DNA of 64,000 bases, taken from positions 930,001 to 994,000 of the forward strand of contig NZ_RBII01000001.1 of the NCBI RefSeq assembly GCF_003634015.1. The letters are read 5' to 3'. The stretch comes from Litorimonas taeanensis (GTDB lineage: Bacteria; Pseudomonadota; Alphaproteobacteria; Caulobacterales; Maricaulaceae). The notes below the pieces were generated by a model that was not told the origin of the DNA, searched no databases, and saw only the letters and a list, made by a program, of their open reading frames with translations. A program made the translations under genes and the position numbers. This document shows, in pieces, positions 51,827 to 61,182 of this stretch. The first letter of the stretch is position 1; each line of letters begins with the position of its first letter.

Positions 51827-52873
51827 ATGGATTTAGAAGCACTAAATAAAGTTGCTATAGCAATGGTGGAACCCGGAAAAGGTCTCTTGGCCGCCGATGA
51901 AAGCCACGGCACAATTGGCAAACGCTTTGATTCAATCAGCACAGAAAACACAGAAGAAAACCGCCGAGATTGGCGCGAAATGTTGTTCCGTACCGAGAAC
52001 GCCATGAAAAACCATGTTTCTGGCGTTATTCTCTTCGACGAGACACTCCGTCAAAGTGCCAAAGATGGCACAAAATTTGTGGATCTTATTAAATCACACG
52101 GTTCCATTCCCGGCATTAAAGTCGATAAAGGCATTACTCCACTCGCTGGACGACCTGGTGAAAACATCACCCAAGGCCTAGACGGATTACGAGAACGTCT
52201 TGCAGAATATTATGAGCTAGGCGCACGTTTCGCGAAGTGGCGTGCTGTAATCGAAATATCTCATCCCGATCAATATGTCGGCGCCACACCAACACGCGGT
52301 GGAATTAAAGCAAACAACCATGCTCTAGGCCGGTATGCCGCTTTATGCCAAGAAGCGAATATAGTCCCTATCGTTGAACCTGAAATCCTTATGGGCGGAC
52401 ATCATTCTGTAGAGCGCTGCCACGAAGTCACTGAGAAAGTCCTCAACTCTCTCTTCACGGAGCTCTATGAGCAAGGTGTGGCACTTGAAGGCACAATCCT
52501 TAAACCCAATATGGTCGTCGCAGGGAAAAAATGCCCAGACCAGCCTTCTCGCGAAGAAATCGCTGAGCGCACTATCAAAGTTTTGAAAGACACTGTTCCT
52601 GCCGCCGTCCCTGGCATTGCCTTCCTATCAGGTGGCCAAGACAATGAAGAAGCTACTCGCAATTTGGACATGATGAATAAAATTGGTGGTTTCCCTTGGA
52701 AGCTAACATACTCATATGGACGCGCCTTGCAACAATCTGCGCTATTTGCTTGGCAAGGCAAGGCTGAAAATTACGATGCTGCCCAAACAGCCTTTAATCA
52801 TCGCGCGCATATGAACGGGCTAGCCTCGCTCGGACAATGGACCCAAGGTGAAGACGACAAAGTCGCGGCCTAG
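51827..52873 (+). CDS. Class I fructose-bisphosphate aldolase
   Basis: A 348-residue class I (Schiff-base) aldolase of the eukaryote-like family: GLLAADESHGTIGKRF, GVILFDETLRQ, VDKGITPLAG, KWRAVIEI, VEPEILMGGHH and the active-site Lys in EGTILKPNMVVAG; LSGGQDNEEAT follows. Many bacteria use class II here, but the class I enzyme in a gap-pgk-fba order is known in several alphaproteobacteria. GGAG is upstream of the start. A stem-loop follows the stop. Confidence 0.93.
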   Translation: MDLEALNKVAIAMVEPGKGLLAADESHGTIGKRFDSISTENTEENRRDWREMLFRTENAMKNHVSGVILFDETLRQSAKDGTKFVDLIKSHGSIPGIKVDKGITPLAGRPGENITQGLDGLRERLAEYYELGARFAKWRAVIEISHPDQYVGATPTRGGIKANNHALGRYAALCQEANIVPIVEPEILMGGHHSVERCHEVTEKVLNSLFTELYEQGVALEGTILKPNMVVAGKKCPDQPSREEIAERTIKVLKDTVPAAVPGIAFLSGGQDNEEATRNLDMMNKIGGFPWKLTYSYGRALQQSALFAWQGKAENYDAAQTAFNHRAHMNGLASLGQWTQGEDDKVAA

Positions 52874-52901
52874 GGTAAGCTCTATTTATTATAAATGAAA
52901 A

Positions 52902-52920
52902 GGCCGCCTATTCGGCGGCC
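52902..52920 (-). terminator. Stem-loop shared by converging fba and the XRE gene
   Basis: GGCCGCC (52902-52908) and GGCGGCC (52914-52920) pair around TATTC. On the minus strand the stem is followed by TTTTCATTTAT, a usable U-tract; on the plus strand only TCTTTCC follows. The stem contains the last codons and stop of the XRE gene. Confidence 0.7.
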
Positions 52921-53141
52921 ATCTTTCCCTCATCCTGTTCTGGTTCATAAACCAGAATATCGGCAGGTTGACAGTCAAGCTCTCGGCACAAGGCCGATAG
53001 AGTTGAAAACCGAACAGCTCTGGCCTTGCCAGTTTTCAGAATTGATAAATTGGCTAGTGTAATACCTACACGCTCAGCCAATTCAGTTAAGCTCATACGT
53101 CTTTCAAGCAAAACGCGGTCGAGATTTACACGAATAGTCAT
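52908..53141 (-). CDS. XRE/Cro-type small transcriptional regulator
   Basis: A 77-residue helix-turn-helix protein of the YozG-like type: LDRVLLERRMSLTELAERVG, then ITLANLSILKTGKARAVRF with the recognition helix, and LCRELDCQPADILVY. The start overlaps the stop of the DUF2975 gene by one base (TAATG), showing coupling. Proteins of this type paired with a DUF2975 membrane protein are widespread; they are thought to form a regulator-membrane partner unit of unknown signal. Its stop lies within the terminator stem. Confidence 0.88.
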   Translation of the reverse strand: MTIRVNLDRVLLERRMSLTELAERVGITLANLSILKTGKARAVRFSTLSALCRELDCQPADILVYEPEQDEGKMAAE

Positions 53142-53707
53142 TAGATTGTCAGCTCTTGGTCACGGCGCATAATAGCACCATAACGAAAAGCTTCCGATAA
53201 AGTTGCAATCACGAAAACGAGAAACCAAACACCAATCCGAATTTTAAGACTATCGTCTGAATTTGGAAAGAATGCACCGGTCATATTTACGACCACCATA
53301 CGGAAAACTTCAGTCAGAGCGATGATAATCCACATCCGCCGCAATCGACCTATGTTCATAGGTACGAATGGATCACCCGATATAAGCGTATCAACAATTT
53401 TACTCAGAATATGTAAAACCCAAAACCACGCCGCGGCAATTACCGCTAAGACAAGACATGTAGCTGGTAAAAGTAGATGACTAGGGGTGTTTTCCATGCC
53501 GACTGTCTTAAACAGCTCATCTTGAAACCCTGTCGATAGCGCCATCCAAAGCGCCGCTACTAAAGTTACGAAAACCGCTAGCCCTAATACGATACGGCCT
53601 ATTAGAGTCCCCAATTGAAGGATCCGAGCCATTCGGTTGCCAGATTGATCATCTAGATTAAAATCATAATCAGACATATCATTTGCCGATGAGAGATTCT
53701 CTGTCAT
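53141..53707 (-). CDS. DUF2975 membrane protein, partner of the XRE regulator
   Basis: A 188-residue protein starting MTENLSSANDMSDYDFNL at 53707, with four hydrophobic segments (about residues 35-55, 80-105, 120-140 and 150-175). It matches the DUF2975 family of small integral membrane proteins paired with YozG-like regulators. SGDPFVPMNIGRLRRMWII is the conserved cytosolic loop. A longer frame (to 53785) adds a Lys/Arg-rich lead with weak support. It may sense a membrane state and hold or release the regulator; this is inference. Confidence 0.8.
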   Translation of the reverse strand: MTENLSSANDMSDYDFNLDDQSGNRMARILQLGTLIGRIVLGLAVFVTLVAALWMALSTGFQDELFKTVGMENTPSHLLLPATCLVLAVIAAAWFWVLHILSKIVDTLISGDPFVPMNIGRLRRMWIIIALTEVFRMVVVNMTGAFFPNSDDSLKIRIGVWFLVFVIATLSEAFRYGAIMRRDQELTI

Positions 53708-53825
53708 GTCTTTATTGATAATCAATAATGACGATTTTACAAGCCTTCTCAAACACAAGAAACTCATTCTTATATGAATGACCATAGGCTTGGCATTTTA
53801 GGCCAATGCGGTTTATAGGCGGCCC

Positions 53826-54467
53826 ATGAATAATATTCCTCATCGCGACCTCGCAGGTCATACGAAAATAGTTGTTGCCTCTCATAACCAAGGCAAGATT
53901 CGAGAAATAAGTGCCCTTTTGAAACCTTTTGGACTGTCAGTTCTTAGCGCCGCGGACCTTGAACTTCCAGAGCCTGAAGAAACAGAGAAGACCTTTGCCG
54001 GAAACGCCCGGTTAAAAGCCCGTGCTTCAGCACAAGCAACAGGGCTTCCGGCTTTATCCGATGATAGTGGGTTAGATGTTACAGCCTTAGACGGACGTCC
54101 GGGTATTTATGCTGCCAGATGGGCAGAGTTACCCCGCGTAGAAGGTGGTGGACGCGATTTTAATATGGCAATGTGGCATGTTAACGACCAACTAGGCGAT
54201 AGCCTTGACCGAACGGCACGCTTTATATGTGCACTTTGCTTAGCCATGCCCAACGGTGAAAACCGCATATATGAAGGCACAGTCGAAGGAAAAATCTCTT
54301 GGCCGCCGAAAGGAAATAAAGGCTTTGGCTATGACCCAATCTTTATAGCCGAAGGCGATACGAAAACCTTTGCTGAAATTGACCCCGCTATTAAACAGGC
54401 CAAAAGCCATCGTGCCGACGCTTTTGCCAAATTTATGGCAGACCAATTTCCGCAATCCGTCTCTTAA
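53826..54467 (+). CDS. rdgB: Non-canonical purine NTP pyrophosphatase (RdgB/HAM1)
   Basis: A 213-residue RdgB/HAM1 nucleotide-cleaning enzyme, hydrolysing dITP and XTP. Motifs: [17 protein letters not shown] at the N-terminus, [20 protein letters not shown] with the metal Asp, [16 protein letters not shown] and [11 protein letters not shown]. Length is normal. It is followed after 11 nt by hemW, an order common in proteobacteria, so the two are likely co-transcribed. Confidence 0.94.
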   Translation: MNNIPHRDLAGHTKIVVASHNQGKIREISALLKPFGLSVLSAADLELPEPEETEKTFAGNARLKARASAQATGLPALSDDSGLDVTALDGRPGIYAARWAELPRVEGGGRDFNMAMWHVNDQLGDSLDRTARFICALCLAMPNGENRIYEGTVEGKISWPPKGNKGFGYDPIFIAEGDTKTFAEIDPAIKQAKSHRADAFAKFMADQFPQSVS

Positions 54468-54478
54468 GCCATAGTGCT

Positions 54479-55612
54479 TTGAGCCCCCTCGCAATTTATA
54501 TCCATTGGCCTTATTGCGCACGAATTTGTCCATATTGCGATTTTAACGTCTATAAATCCAAAGGACGCAACTCAGCCCTTTGCGAGTCAATCATTGATGA
54601 CCTTCGCGCTTGGAGAGCTTTAACCGGGCCAAGATCTGTCACCTCAATTCACTTTGGCGGCGGAACCCCCTCTCTTTTAGAAGCCAAAGAAATATCAATG
54701 TTTATCAGTAACATAGATTCAATTTGGGGTCTTTCCTCACACACAGAAATCGCATTAGAAGCCAATCCGAATGATGCCAATGCCGCAAAATGGAAAGACT
54801 ACAATAGCGCTGGAATTAATCGCATTTCTCTTGGCGTGCAGAGCTTTAATAACACGGCATTGAAGCTCTTGGGCCGAGACCACAATAGCGAGCAAGCTGT
54901 AAGGGCGCTCTCCGAGGCAACGGATACCTTTCAATCTGTTTCAGCCGATTTGATATTTGGCTGGGCAGGTCAAACGAAGACAGACCTTACCTCTGATTTG
55001 GACACTCTACTTCAGCTTAACCTCAATCATATTTCAACCTACCAATTAACGATCGAAGACAACACAGCTTTTGCCAAGGCTGAAGCCCGAGGACTAAGCC
55101 GCGCAGTCAATGAAGATCAAAGCGCAGATTTTTTTGAAATGATTTTGCAGAACTTTGCAGATAATGGTTTTGATCATTATGAAATTTCGAACTTCGCAAA
55201 ACCTCATCACCAATCAGAGCATAATCTCGCCTATTGGCGGGGCTATGATTATGTTGGGGTCGGCCCAGGAGCACATGGTCGAATAACACAAGAGGGACAA
55301 CGCTCTGCGACTATTTGTGAAGCAACCCCTGAAGGCTATATTAAACGCGTCATGGACACAGGTGTTGGAATAAAAGAGAGAGAAGACCTCAGCCCAGAAG
55401 ACTGGGCCGAAGAATATTTATTAATGGGGCTAAGGATTAATGAAGGCATCTCCCTCACCCGCTTCAAAAATATTCGCGGGGAAGTATTATCTGAGCGGCG
55501 TTACGCGCCTTTATTAGAAGGGGGTTTTCTAAAACTTGAAAAAGATCGTCTCATTGCGACCCAAAAAGGTCGTTTTGTGTTAAATGCTGTCACAGAAGCC
55601 TTATTGGTTTAA
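54479..55612 (+). CDS. hemW: HemW-type radical SAM protein (TTG start)
   Basis: A 377-residue radical SAM protein. The 4Fe-4S motif CxxxCxxC is in YCARICPYCDF near residue 12; FGGGTPSLL, EANPNDA and ISLGVQSF follow. The start is a TTG giving LSPLAIYIHWPYC (read as Met), which matches the usual HemW N-terminus, so it is preferred to later ATGs. HemW is a heme-chaperone relative of coproporphyrinogen oxidase HemN and need not carry that activity. It lies 11 nt after rdgB. Confidence 0.88.
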   Translation: MSPLAIYIHWPYCARICPYCDFNVYKSKGRNSALCESIIDDLRAWRALTGPRSVTSIHFGGGTPSLLEAKEISMFISNIDSIWGLSSHTEIALEANPNDANAAKWKDYNSAGINRISLGVQSFNNTALKLLGRDHNSEQAVRALSEATDTFQSVSADLIFGWAGQTKTDLTSDLDTLLQLNLNHISTYQLTIEDNTAFAKAEARGLSRAVNEDQSADFFEMILQNFADNGFDHYEISNFAKPHHQSEHNLAYWRGYDYVGVGPGAHGRITQEGQRSATICEATPEGYIKRVMDTGVGIKEREDLSPEDWAEEYLLMGLRINEGISLTRFKNIRGEVLSERRYAPLLEGGFLKLEKDRLIATQKGRFVLNAVTEALLV

Positions 55613-55622
55613 CAATCTCGAG

Positions 55623-56918
55623 TTATCCACTTTCTCCATCTGCAAAACTCCAGATAACAGGAACTTGATCCAATTCCTGGGCATAATAAGCCTGAAACCC
55701 GGGCATTTTCACTTGGTTCAAAAAAGACGAATATGCCATATAACTCACCAAGAATCTCAAATCCTTAACCCAAGGCGGCATAAACTTTGGGGGCTCAAGT
55801 CGATCATAGCTCACCAAATGCGCCAAAGCGGGTACATCCTCTATATCCATCTTCCCACAAAATAAGACCCGTATCAGATCAGCACGGTTCAGTTTCACTA
55901 CACTTCTCATAAAGTTATGAACCCGAAGAAGGCCGTTTAAATAAACCATGTCTTTTGTGAATGGTGCGCCCCCTGAAATCACCCCCCCTCTAAACACCCG
56001 GCGCGTATTTTCAAATGACTGAGACGGGTCATCATTACGTTGAACGAAAAAATCAAAAACCTCTTTGAAATCAGCCCCTTGTATTGCCATTTCAATTGCT
56101 AAAACGCGCCCGGAAAGACGAGCAAATCTTTTGGGGTCCATAGACCCCGTTACAATTTCAGCAAATACCGCAAGGCCTTCTTGAACTTCAGTCGTACCAG
56201 AATGTGATCGACCTAAGATTTTAAAATCTTCTTGCAATTGACCATTTTTACCTGTCGCCACATGAACGAGCGCTTCGTGATGTAGCAATTGGTCGACGTC
56301 GCGCTCAGTGAAGCTAGCATCTGCACGCACGCGAATACGACTTGAGCTTGCGGCGGCCTTTGCTGAAACGGATTTTGAAATCGCCACTTTAGGCGCATCA
56401 GCTCCAAAATGCTTTTTCAACCGTCTACGAAGAGCTTTAGAAAAGGCTTGAGCATTTAAGCTCTCGTCATACCCTTCAATAACTAAGTTAGAAAAATTTA
56501 AATCATCGAGCGCGCTATCTAGATGACGCGCCAAGTCTAAGACTCGGGTTTGTTTATCTAGCATTAAACGCGTGGGCTGTCCAAATAGAGCCGTTGAGAA
56601 TTGGAAAAACTCCGGCGTACCTCGCGTTTGTATAAGCCCTGCCGTATTCTCCATGACATCGCATAATCGATTGAGCCATTGAAACACCACATGGTCAGCC
56701 TCACAAAGGGCTCTAGCCTCTCTAATTTTCTCACGTGAATCTGAGATATCCATTTTAGAGTATTGCGGCTTTGGCATTTTTCCATGGAGCAAAAAGTCGT
56801 TCTTAAAACGCGGGCTCCATTCCACAGACTTTAACACGTTTTTGGACGCCGCTGCATCATTCAGTAAATCAGACGCTTTTACAGCCTGAGCATAGAGTTT
56901 GGGCGACAATTTTTCCAT
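55623..56918 (-). CDS. DUF1704 QEGLA-motif metalloprotease (MATCAP/KatL-like)
   Basis: A 431-residue soluble protein of the family named flavohemoglobin expression-modulating QEGLA motif protein (DUF1704). The motif pair is LLHHEALVHVATG (HExxxH, about residue 238) and EVQEGLAVFAEIVTG (about 270), the zinc site of the MATCAP tyrosine carboxypeptidase family. The N-terminal third is helical, PKLYAQAVKASDLL onward. Start at MEKLSPKL (56918); a longer frame adds 13 residues. No flavohemoglobin gene is nearby. Bacterial target unknown. Confidence 0.85.
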   Translation of the reverse strand: MEKLSPKLYAQAVKASDLLNDAAASKNVLKSVEWSPRFKNDFLLHGKMPKPQYSKMDISDSREKIREARALCEADHVVFQWLNRLCDVMENTAGLIQTRGTPEFFQFSTALFGQPTRLMLDKQTRVLDLARHLDSALDDLNFSNLVIEGYDESLNAQAFSKALRRRLKKHFGADAPKVAISKSVSAKAAASSSRIRVRADASFTERDVDQLLHHEALVHVATGKNGQLQEDFKILGRSHSGTTEVQEGLAVFAEIVTGSMDPKRFARLSGRVLAIEMAIQGADFKEVFDFFVQRNDDPSQSFENTRRVFRGGVISGGAPFTKDMVYLNGLLRVHNFMRSVVKLNRADLIRVLFCGKMDIEDVPALAHLVSYDRLEPPKFMPPWVKDLRFLVSYMAYSSFLNQVKMPGFQAYYAQELDQVPVIWSFADGESG

Positions 56919-57016
56919 GACATCTACGTGACAAAGCAAAATCCTTTTGTAAAGCAAAGCCTCATATTTACACTCACATCTTGCGCTTGGCTCGCCCTGT
57001 GACTATGCCCCCTTTC

Positions 57017-58606
57017 ATGTCTAATGCCTTACAAACAGAACCCGGCAAACGCCGCGTCTTTGCTATTATTTCTCACCCCGATGCCGGTAAGACGACATTG
57101 ACCGAGAACATGCTGCTCGCATCTGGGGCAATCCATGCAGCGGGCCAAGTTGCTGCCCGAGGCGAAGCTAGGCGGACACAATCGGATTGGATGAAAATTG
57201 AGCAGGAACGTGGTATCTCTGTATCGTCCTCTGTAATGACTTTCGAACACGCAGACCTTATTTTCAATCTACTCGACACACCAGGCCATGAAGACTTTTC
57301 AGAAGACACCTATCGTACCTTGACGGCCGCAGATTGCGCCGTGATGGTGTTGGATGTCGCCAAAGGTATCGAGCCACAAACGCTTAAACTTTTTGAGGTT
57401 TGCCGGCTTCGCGACATTCCGATTATTACATTTATTAACAAACTTGACCGTGAAGGTCATGACCCGTTTGAACTCATCTCTGAAATTCAAGACAAGCTTG
57501 CATTGGACGTAATACCAATGCAGTGGCCAGCGGCTTCGGGTCGACGCTTCAAGGGCATTTCAGACCTTAGAACAGGTCAGTTCCTGAGGTTCGTGAAACC
57601 TGATGATGACGGCGAGCATTCGCTTACACCCGTCGACGGAACTGACATCGTTGACCATTTTGACGACGATGATCTCCTAGAAGAATTCTTAGAAGAACAA
57701 GAACTCGCGAAAGAATACGGAGAGTTTAACGCACAATCCTTCCGCGAAGGTCATATGACACCTGTATATTTTGGTTCGGCGCTTCGAAAATTCGGCGTTC
57801 GCGAGCTAATTGATGCGCTGGCTGAATTTGCGCCTCCGCCACAAGCTGAGAAAGCTGTAAAAGCTGGGCAAGATGTTGAAATTTTGCCGACATCTAAAGA
57901 TGTCGCTGGTTTTGTTTTCAAAGTACAAGCCAATATGGATTTGAACCATCGTGACCGTGTCGCTTTTTTGCGTTTATGTTCGGGCGAATTCAAACGCGGC
58001 ATGAAGCTGAAAACAGCAGAAAATAAAACTATATCCGTTCACAACCCTATTTTGTTTTTTGCACAAGACCGTGAACTCGCTGAGAATGCTTATGCGGGAG
58101 ATGTGATTGGCATTCCCAATCATGGCGCATTACGGGTCGGCGATTCACTTTCTGAAACAGGGAAAATAAAATTCGCAGGTATTCCTAATTTTGCCCCCGA
58201 GATACTCCGTCGGGCCCGCCTTGCTGATCCACTTAAGGCCAAACATTTACGTAAAGCTCTAGAATCACTGGCCGAAGAAGGCGTTACCCAACTTTTCAAA
58301 CCATCTTTAGGCGCCGATATGATAGTTGGCGCTGTAGGGTCTCTTCAAATTGATGTCATGCGAGAGCGGATCAAAACAGAATATGGACTTGAGGTTACCT
58401 TTGAATCGCCTCTCTATCAAACGGCCCGCTGGGTGACGTCTGACAACCCTGAAATACTAAAAGCTTTTGTCGATAAAAACACTGCAAATATGGGTGAAGA
58501 CATCGACGGCGCGCCTGTATTTCTGGCTAAATCGGCATGGGATGTTGGATATGCTCAAGATAAAAACCCAGACATACGCTTTATGACAACAAAAGAACGT
58601 CGTTAA
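57017..58606 (+). CDS. prfC: Peptide chain release factor 3
   Basis: A 529-residue translational GTPase that removes RF1 and RF2 from the ribosome after termination. G1 ISHPDAGKTTLTENML, switch-2 LDTPGHEDFSEDTYRTL and G4 NKLDREG are clear; the RF3 domain DIRFMTTKER ends the protein. 529 residues equal the E. coli length. The start MSNALQTEPG at 57017 is favoured; ATGs at 56981 and 57005 would add up to 12 residues. It is divergent from the QEGLA gene. Confidence 0.95.
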   Translation: MSNALQTEPGKRRVFAIISHPDAGKTTLTENMLLASGAIHAAGQVAARGEARRTQSDWMKIEQERGISVSSSVMTFEHADLIFNLLDTPGHEDFSEDTYRTLTAADCAVMVLDVAKGIEPQTLKLFEVCRLRDIPIITFINKLDREGHDPFELISEIQDKLALDVIPMQWPAASGRRFKGISDLRTGQFLRFVKPDDDGEHSLTPVDGTDIVDHFDDDDLLEEFLEEQELAKEYGEFNAQSFREGHMTPVYFGSALRKFGVRELIDALAEFAPPPQAEKAVKAGQDVEILPTSKDVAGFVFKVQANMDLNHRDRVAFLRLCSGEFKRGMKLKTAENKTISVHNPILFFAQDRELAENAYAGDVIGIPNHGALRVGDSLSETGKIKFAGIPNFAPEILRRARLADPLKAKHLRKALESLAEEGVTQLFKPSLGADMIVGAVGSLQIDVMRERIKTEYGLEVTFESPLYQTARWVTSDNPEILKAFVDKNTANMGEDIDGAPVFLAKSAWDVGYAQDKNPDIRFMTTKERR

Positions 58607-58703
58607 TACGAATTATCTTAGGTTTAATTCCTCGTAAACCAAATACTGGCGCGAGACTTGCTTTGATGAAGATAATACTTCACCCCAAAGAGGTCGTCCA
58701 CTC

Positions 58704-59039
58704 GTGCTACAGAACCTTATGCCCGCATCAATTATGTTTTTTATTACAGTTGCTTTCGTCGCACTCTTTTTTGCGCCGGCTATGCTACAAAGAAAAAACA
58801 AATTATTGAATTTTTATTGGGTTGGATGTTGGATATTTCTAGGCATGATTACATCTGTCTCTGGCGCACAAAACACGCTAATGCTTTTGGGGTATAATGC
58901 GGATGCCGTCTCAGAATCAGTTTTGAGCGGCTTTGTCTTAAGCTTTATATTCTTTGTTGTTTTTGCTTGGTTCAGACTTTCTTCATCGGCTCTCTGGTTC
59001 GGGGTAAAAAAGGCGTTTCATCGCCGCCCAAACACATAG
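58704..59039 (+). CDS. Small membrane protein, function unknown
   Basis: A 111-residue protein with three hydrophobic stretches (about residues 10-30, 40-55 and 70-92) and a basic C-terminus (KKAFHRRPNT). No family was recognised. An ATG at 58722 gives a start six codons later (MPASIMFF). It lies 97 nt after prfC on the same strand; a separate promoter is possible. It is kept as a gene because of its consistent membrane-protein character and lack of a competing frame. Confidence 0.5.
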   Translation: MLQNLMPASIMFFITVAFVALFFAPAMLQRKNKLLNFYWVGCWIFLGMITSVSGAQNTLMLLGYNADAVSESVLSGFVLSFIFFVVFAWFRLSSSALWFGVKKAFHRRPNT

Positions 59040-59072
59040 CCCCAATTAATATTTAGCCCCAATGGTAAAAAT

Positions 59073-60359
59073 TTAACGCCCTGGCGCCCCTGCCAAATCA
59101 TCTAATGACGCTCTCTCAACAGGCACTGCTGGGCGCATAGTCATAGTTGGAATAGGCGCATCAGGATTACTTGGAACCGTCGCTCCCGAATTAGGCACTT
59201 GGATGTCATCATTAAGTTTTCCATAAAGACTCTGCTGCGCTTGCTCAGTACTCAGACCTCGCGCTAAAGCTTTAGCAGGTAACACCTGCCTCGACGCGCC
59301 CTCATTGCTCGGTTCAGGTTGACGATATGTAACAGGCTGATTAGCCGACCGCCTAGCCATAGCATAGTTTTGTTGGACAGCTATAGTATTAGCCGCCCCC
59401 CCAACCGAGGGCTGATTTGGTAAATATGCTTGTTGTTGAGGGTTGGAAGACTTCATATAAGCCGTCGGCGGATAAGCCTGCCCAGCCGACATGCGGCCTG
59501 ACAATTGGCTCTGCCCTATTACATCATTCAAATTTTCTTGGCGTGGCCCCTGCTGGCGTCGACGATCTCGCGATTGAACACCCATTTGAGAAATAGGCTG
59601 TTGCGGGGCAGAACTCTGGGGCACTGTGTTCGGTGCATAAGCCATAACCCTTTGTCCCTCAGGTGGCTGTTGAGTTTGAGTATAGTGCCCTGAAGGCAAT
59701 TGATTAGGCGTAGAATGCTGAAGAGGCATTTGTCGTTGCATAGGCATAGCTCGACCACCTAAATCATATGTAAATTGATGCGGAACCGCAGTGCCTTGCG
59801 GATACGGTTGAGTTGCAGACCTATTCGTAGGGCCTACTTGATATGCGTTACCTCCTCGCAGGGCTTCATGCTGTTGAATTCGCTGTCTTGGTATCACCGT
59901 AGGAGTATGTTGGGACACGGCTGTTTGTGGGTAAGCCCGCTGAGGTGTGGCTTCTCTGATAATACGGCGCATAGGTGTGTTTTGCGTAACACTAGATGAG
60001 CTATTGCTGCTCCGAGGCGAAATCGTTTGAGTGCCAACTCGTATTGTATTGGTGTCGCCAGTAACGATACCTCGGCGGGTTGCGCCTTGCAAATTTACGC
60101 CGCTAATGGAAATTGCACTGGCAACGGGCGCTGATACTTCCGCATTAAACTCACAAACACCTGACGCCTTGGGATTGGCTTTCACATAATTCCAACTTCG
60201 ACATTGCGCATCTCCGCTACAATGACTTTCACAAATATCGGCGCCTGCGGCTATTACGCTTTGATAGGGGGTCCCTGGGCGATACTGCCCTAGATCCACA
60301 GCAATTGCTGATGTCGTTGTGACAAAAGCAAGGGAGAGACCAGATAAAAACGCACGCAT
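59073..60359 (-). CDS. Secreted PAN-domain protein with a long Gln/Pro-rich region
   Basis: A 428-residue exported protein. The ATG at 60359 has GAGG 6 nt upstream and gives a signal peptide (1-20, MRAFLSGLSLAFVTTTSA). An N-terminal PAN-like domain (about 22-90) contains CESHCSGDAQCRSWNYV and a later Cys in VCEFN. The remaining 330 residues are low-complexity, rich in Gln, Pro, Ser and Asn (runs such as QPYPQG, QQPPEGQ and SNPQQQA), with no repeat period I could fix. The second protein in this window with an N-terminal PAN domain. Likely a surface or periplasmic protein. Confidence 0.7.
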   Translation of the reverse strand: MRAFLSGLSLAFVTTTSAIAVDLGQYRPGTPYQSVIAAGADICESHCSGDAQCRSWNYVKANPKASGVCEFNAEVSAPVASAISISGVNLQGATRRGIVTGDTNTIRVGTQTISPRSSNSSSSVTQNTPMRRIIREATPQRAYPQTAVSQHTPTVIPRQRIQQHEALRGGNAYQVGPTNRSATQPYPQGTAVPHQFTYDLGGRAMPMQRQMPLQHSTPNQLPSGHYTQTQQPPEGQRVMAYAPNTVPQSSAPQQPISQMGVQSRDRRRQQGPRQENLNDVIGQSQLSGRMSAGQAYPPTAYMKSSNPQQQAYLPNQPSVGGAANTIAVQQNYAMARRSANQPVTYRQPEPSNEGASRQVLPAKALARGLSTEQAQQSLYGKLNDDIQVPNSGATVPSNPDAPIPTMTMRPAVPVERASLDDLAGAPGR

Positions 60360-60403
60360 AGAATACCTCAGATTCGATTCTATCCTATCTTCGTAAAAAG
60401 GCG

Positions 60404-60418
60404 TTAGCACTTCGTTAA
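60404..60418. promoter_or_regulatory. CtrA-like motif upstream of the PAN-domain gene
   Basis: TTAG-N7-TTAA (TTAGCACTTCGTTAA) is one base from the CtrA consensus and lies 44 nt before the PAN gene start. Weak on its own. Confidence 0.25.
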
Positions 60419-60462
60419 CTGTGTTTGTTAATCCTCACTTGCTTCGCATCGCACAATGCCTC

Positions 60463-61182
60463 TTATGCTAATCGCGCAATCTCGGCGAGGCTCTCCATTT
60501 CCAGTCCTGCACCACCAATGAGGGCGCCATTGACATCGGGGATTGATAATAACGCCTTTGCATTCGCAGGTTTCACAGATCCCCCGTATAAAATACGAAC
60601 ATTAGGTCCAACTTCGCCACGTATAAAACGATGCATGGCGTCCACATCATCTGGAGTAGCCGTCATGCCTGTCCCAATGGCCCATATCGGTTCATAGGCT
60701 ATCACATAATCTGTTAGACCTTCTGGTAATGAAGCCTTTAGCTGCGTCCCGACTACGGCTTCAGCATCTCCTGATTCGCGTTCTTTCAAACTTTCACCAA
60801 CGCAAATTATAGGAATTAGGTCAGCTTCCTTGGCCCTTTCTACGCGCACACGTATGTCTGCAGAGCTTTCTCCCATAGCTCGGCGCTCGGAATGGCCTAA
60901 AATCACATAGTCTGCCCCTGCTGAAGCGAGCATTTCGGCACTCATTTCTCCAGTATGGGCGCCTTTTTTCTCTTTGTGGCAAGTTTGCGCACCTAACCAA
61001 ATATCTGTCCCCCCGCATTTCTCCATCATTGGGAATATTAAAACAGCAGGAGGACAAATTAACACGTCCAAATGCTCTCTTTCGGTTGGAGGGTAGATAT
61101 CTGCGAAATCATAAGGCTTATCACACCACGACATATCGCCGTGCATTTTCCAGTTAGCAGCTATTAGGGGCTTTAACGTCAT
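60463..61182 (-). CDS. tpiA: Triose-phosphate isomerase
   Basis: A 239-residue TIM. AANWKMHG at the N-terminus (Asn and Lys of the active site), VILGHSERR with the catalytic His, VIAYEPIWAIGTG with the catalytic Glu, and LYGGSVKPANA for phosphate binding. It is slightly shorter than E. coli TIM (255). It is divergent from the PpiD-like gene, the order tpiA-ppiD-trpE being typical of alphaproteobacteria. Confidence 0.95.
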   Translation of the reverse strand: MTLKPLIAANWKMHGDMSWCDKPYDFADIYPPTEREHLDVLICPPAVLIFPMMEKCGGTDIWLGAQTCHKEKKGAHTGEMSAEMLASAGADYVILGHSERRAMGESSADIRVRVERAKEADLIPIICVGESLKERESGDAEAVVGTQLKASLPEGLTDYVIAYEPIWAIGTGMTATPDDVDAMHRFIRGEVGPNVRILYGGSVKPANAKALLSIPDVNGALIGGAGLEMESLAEIARLA

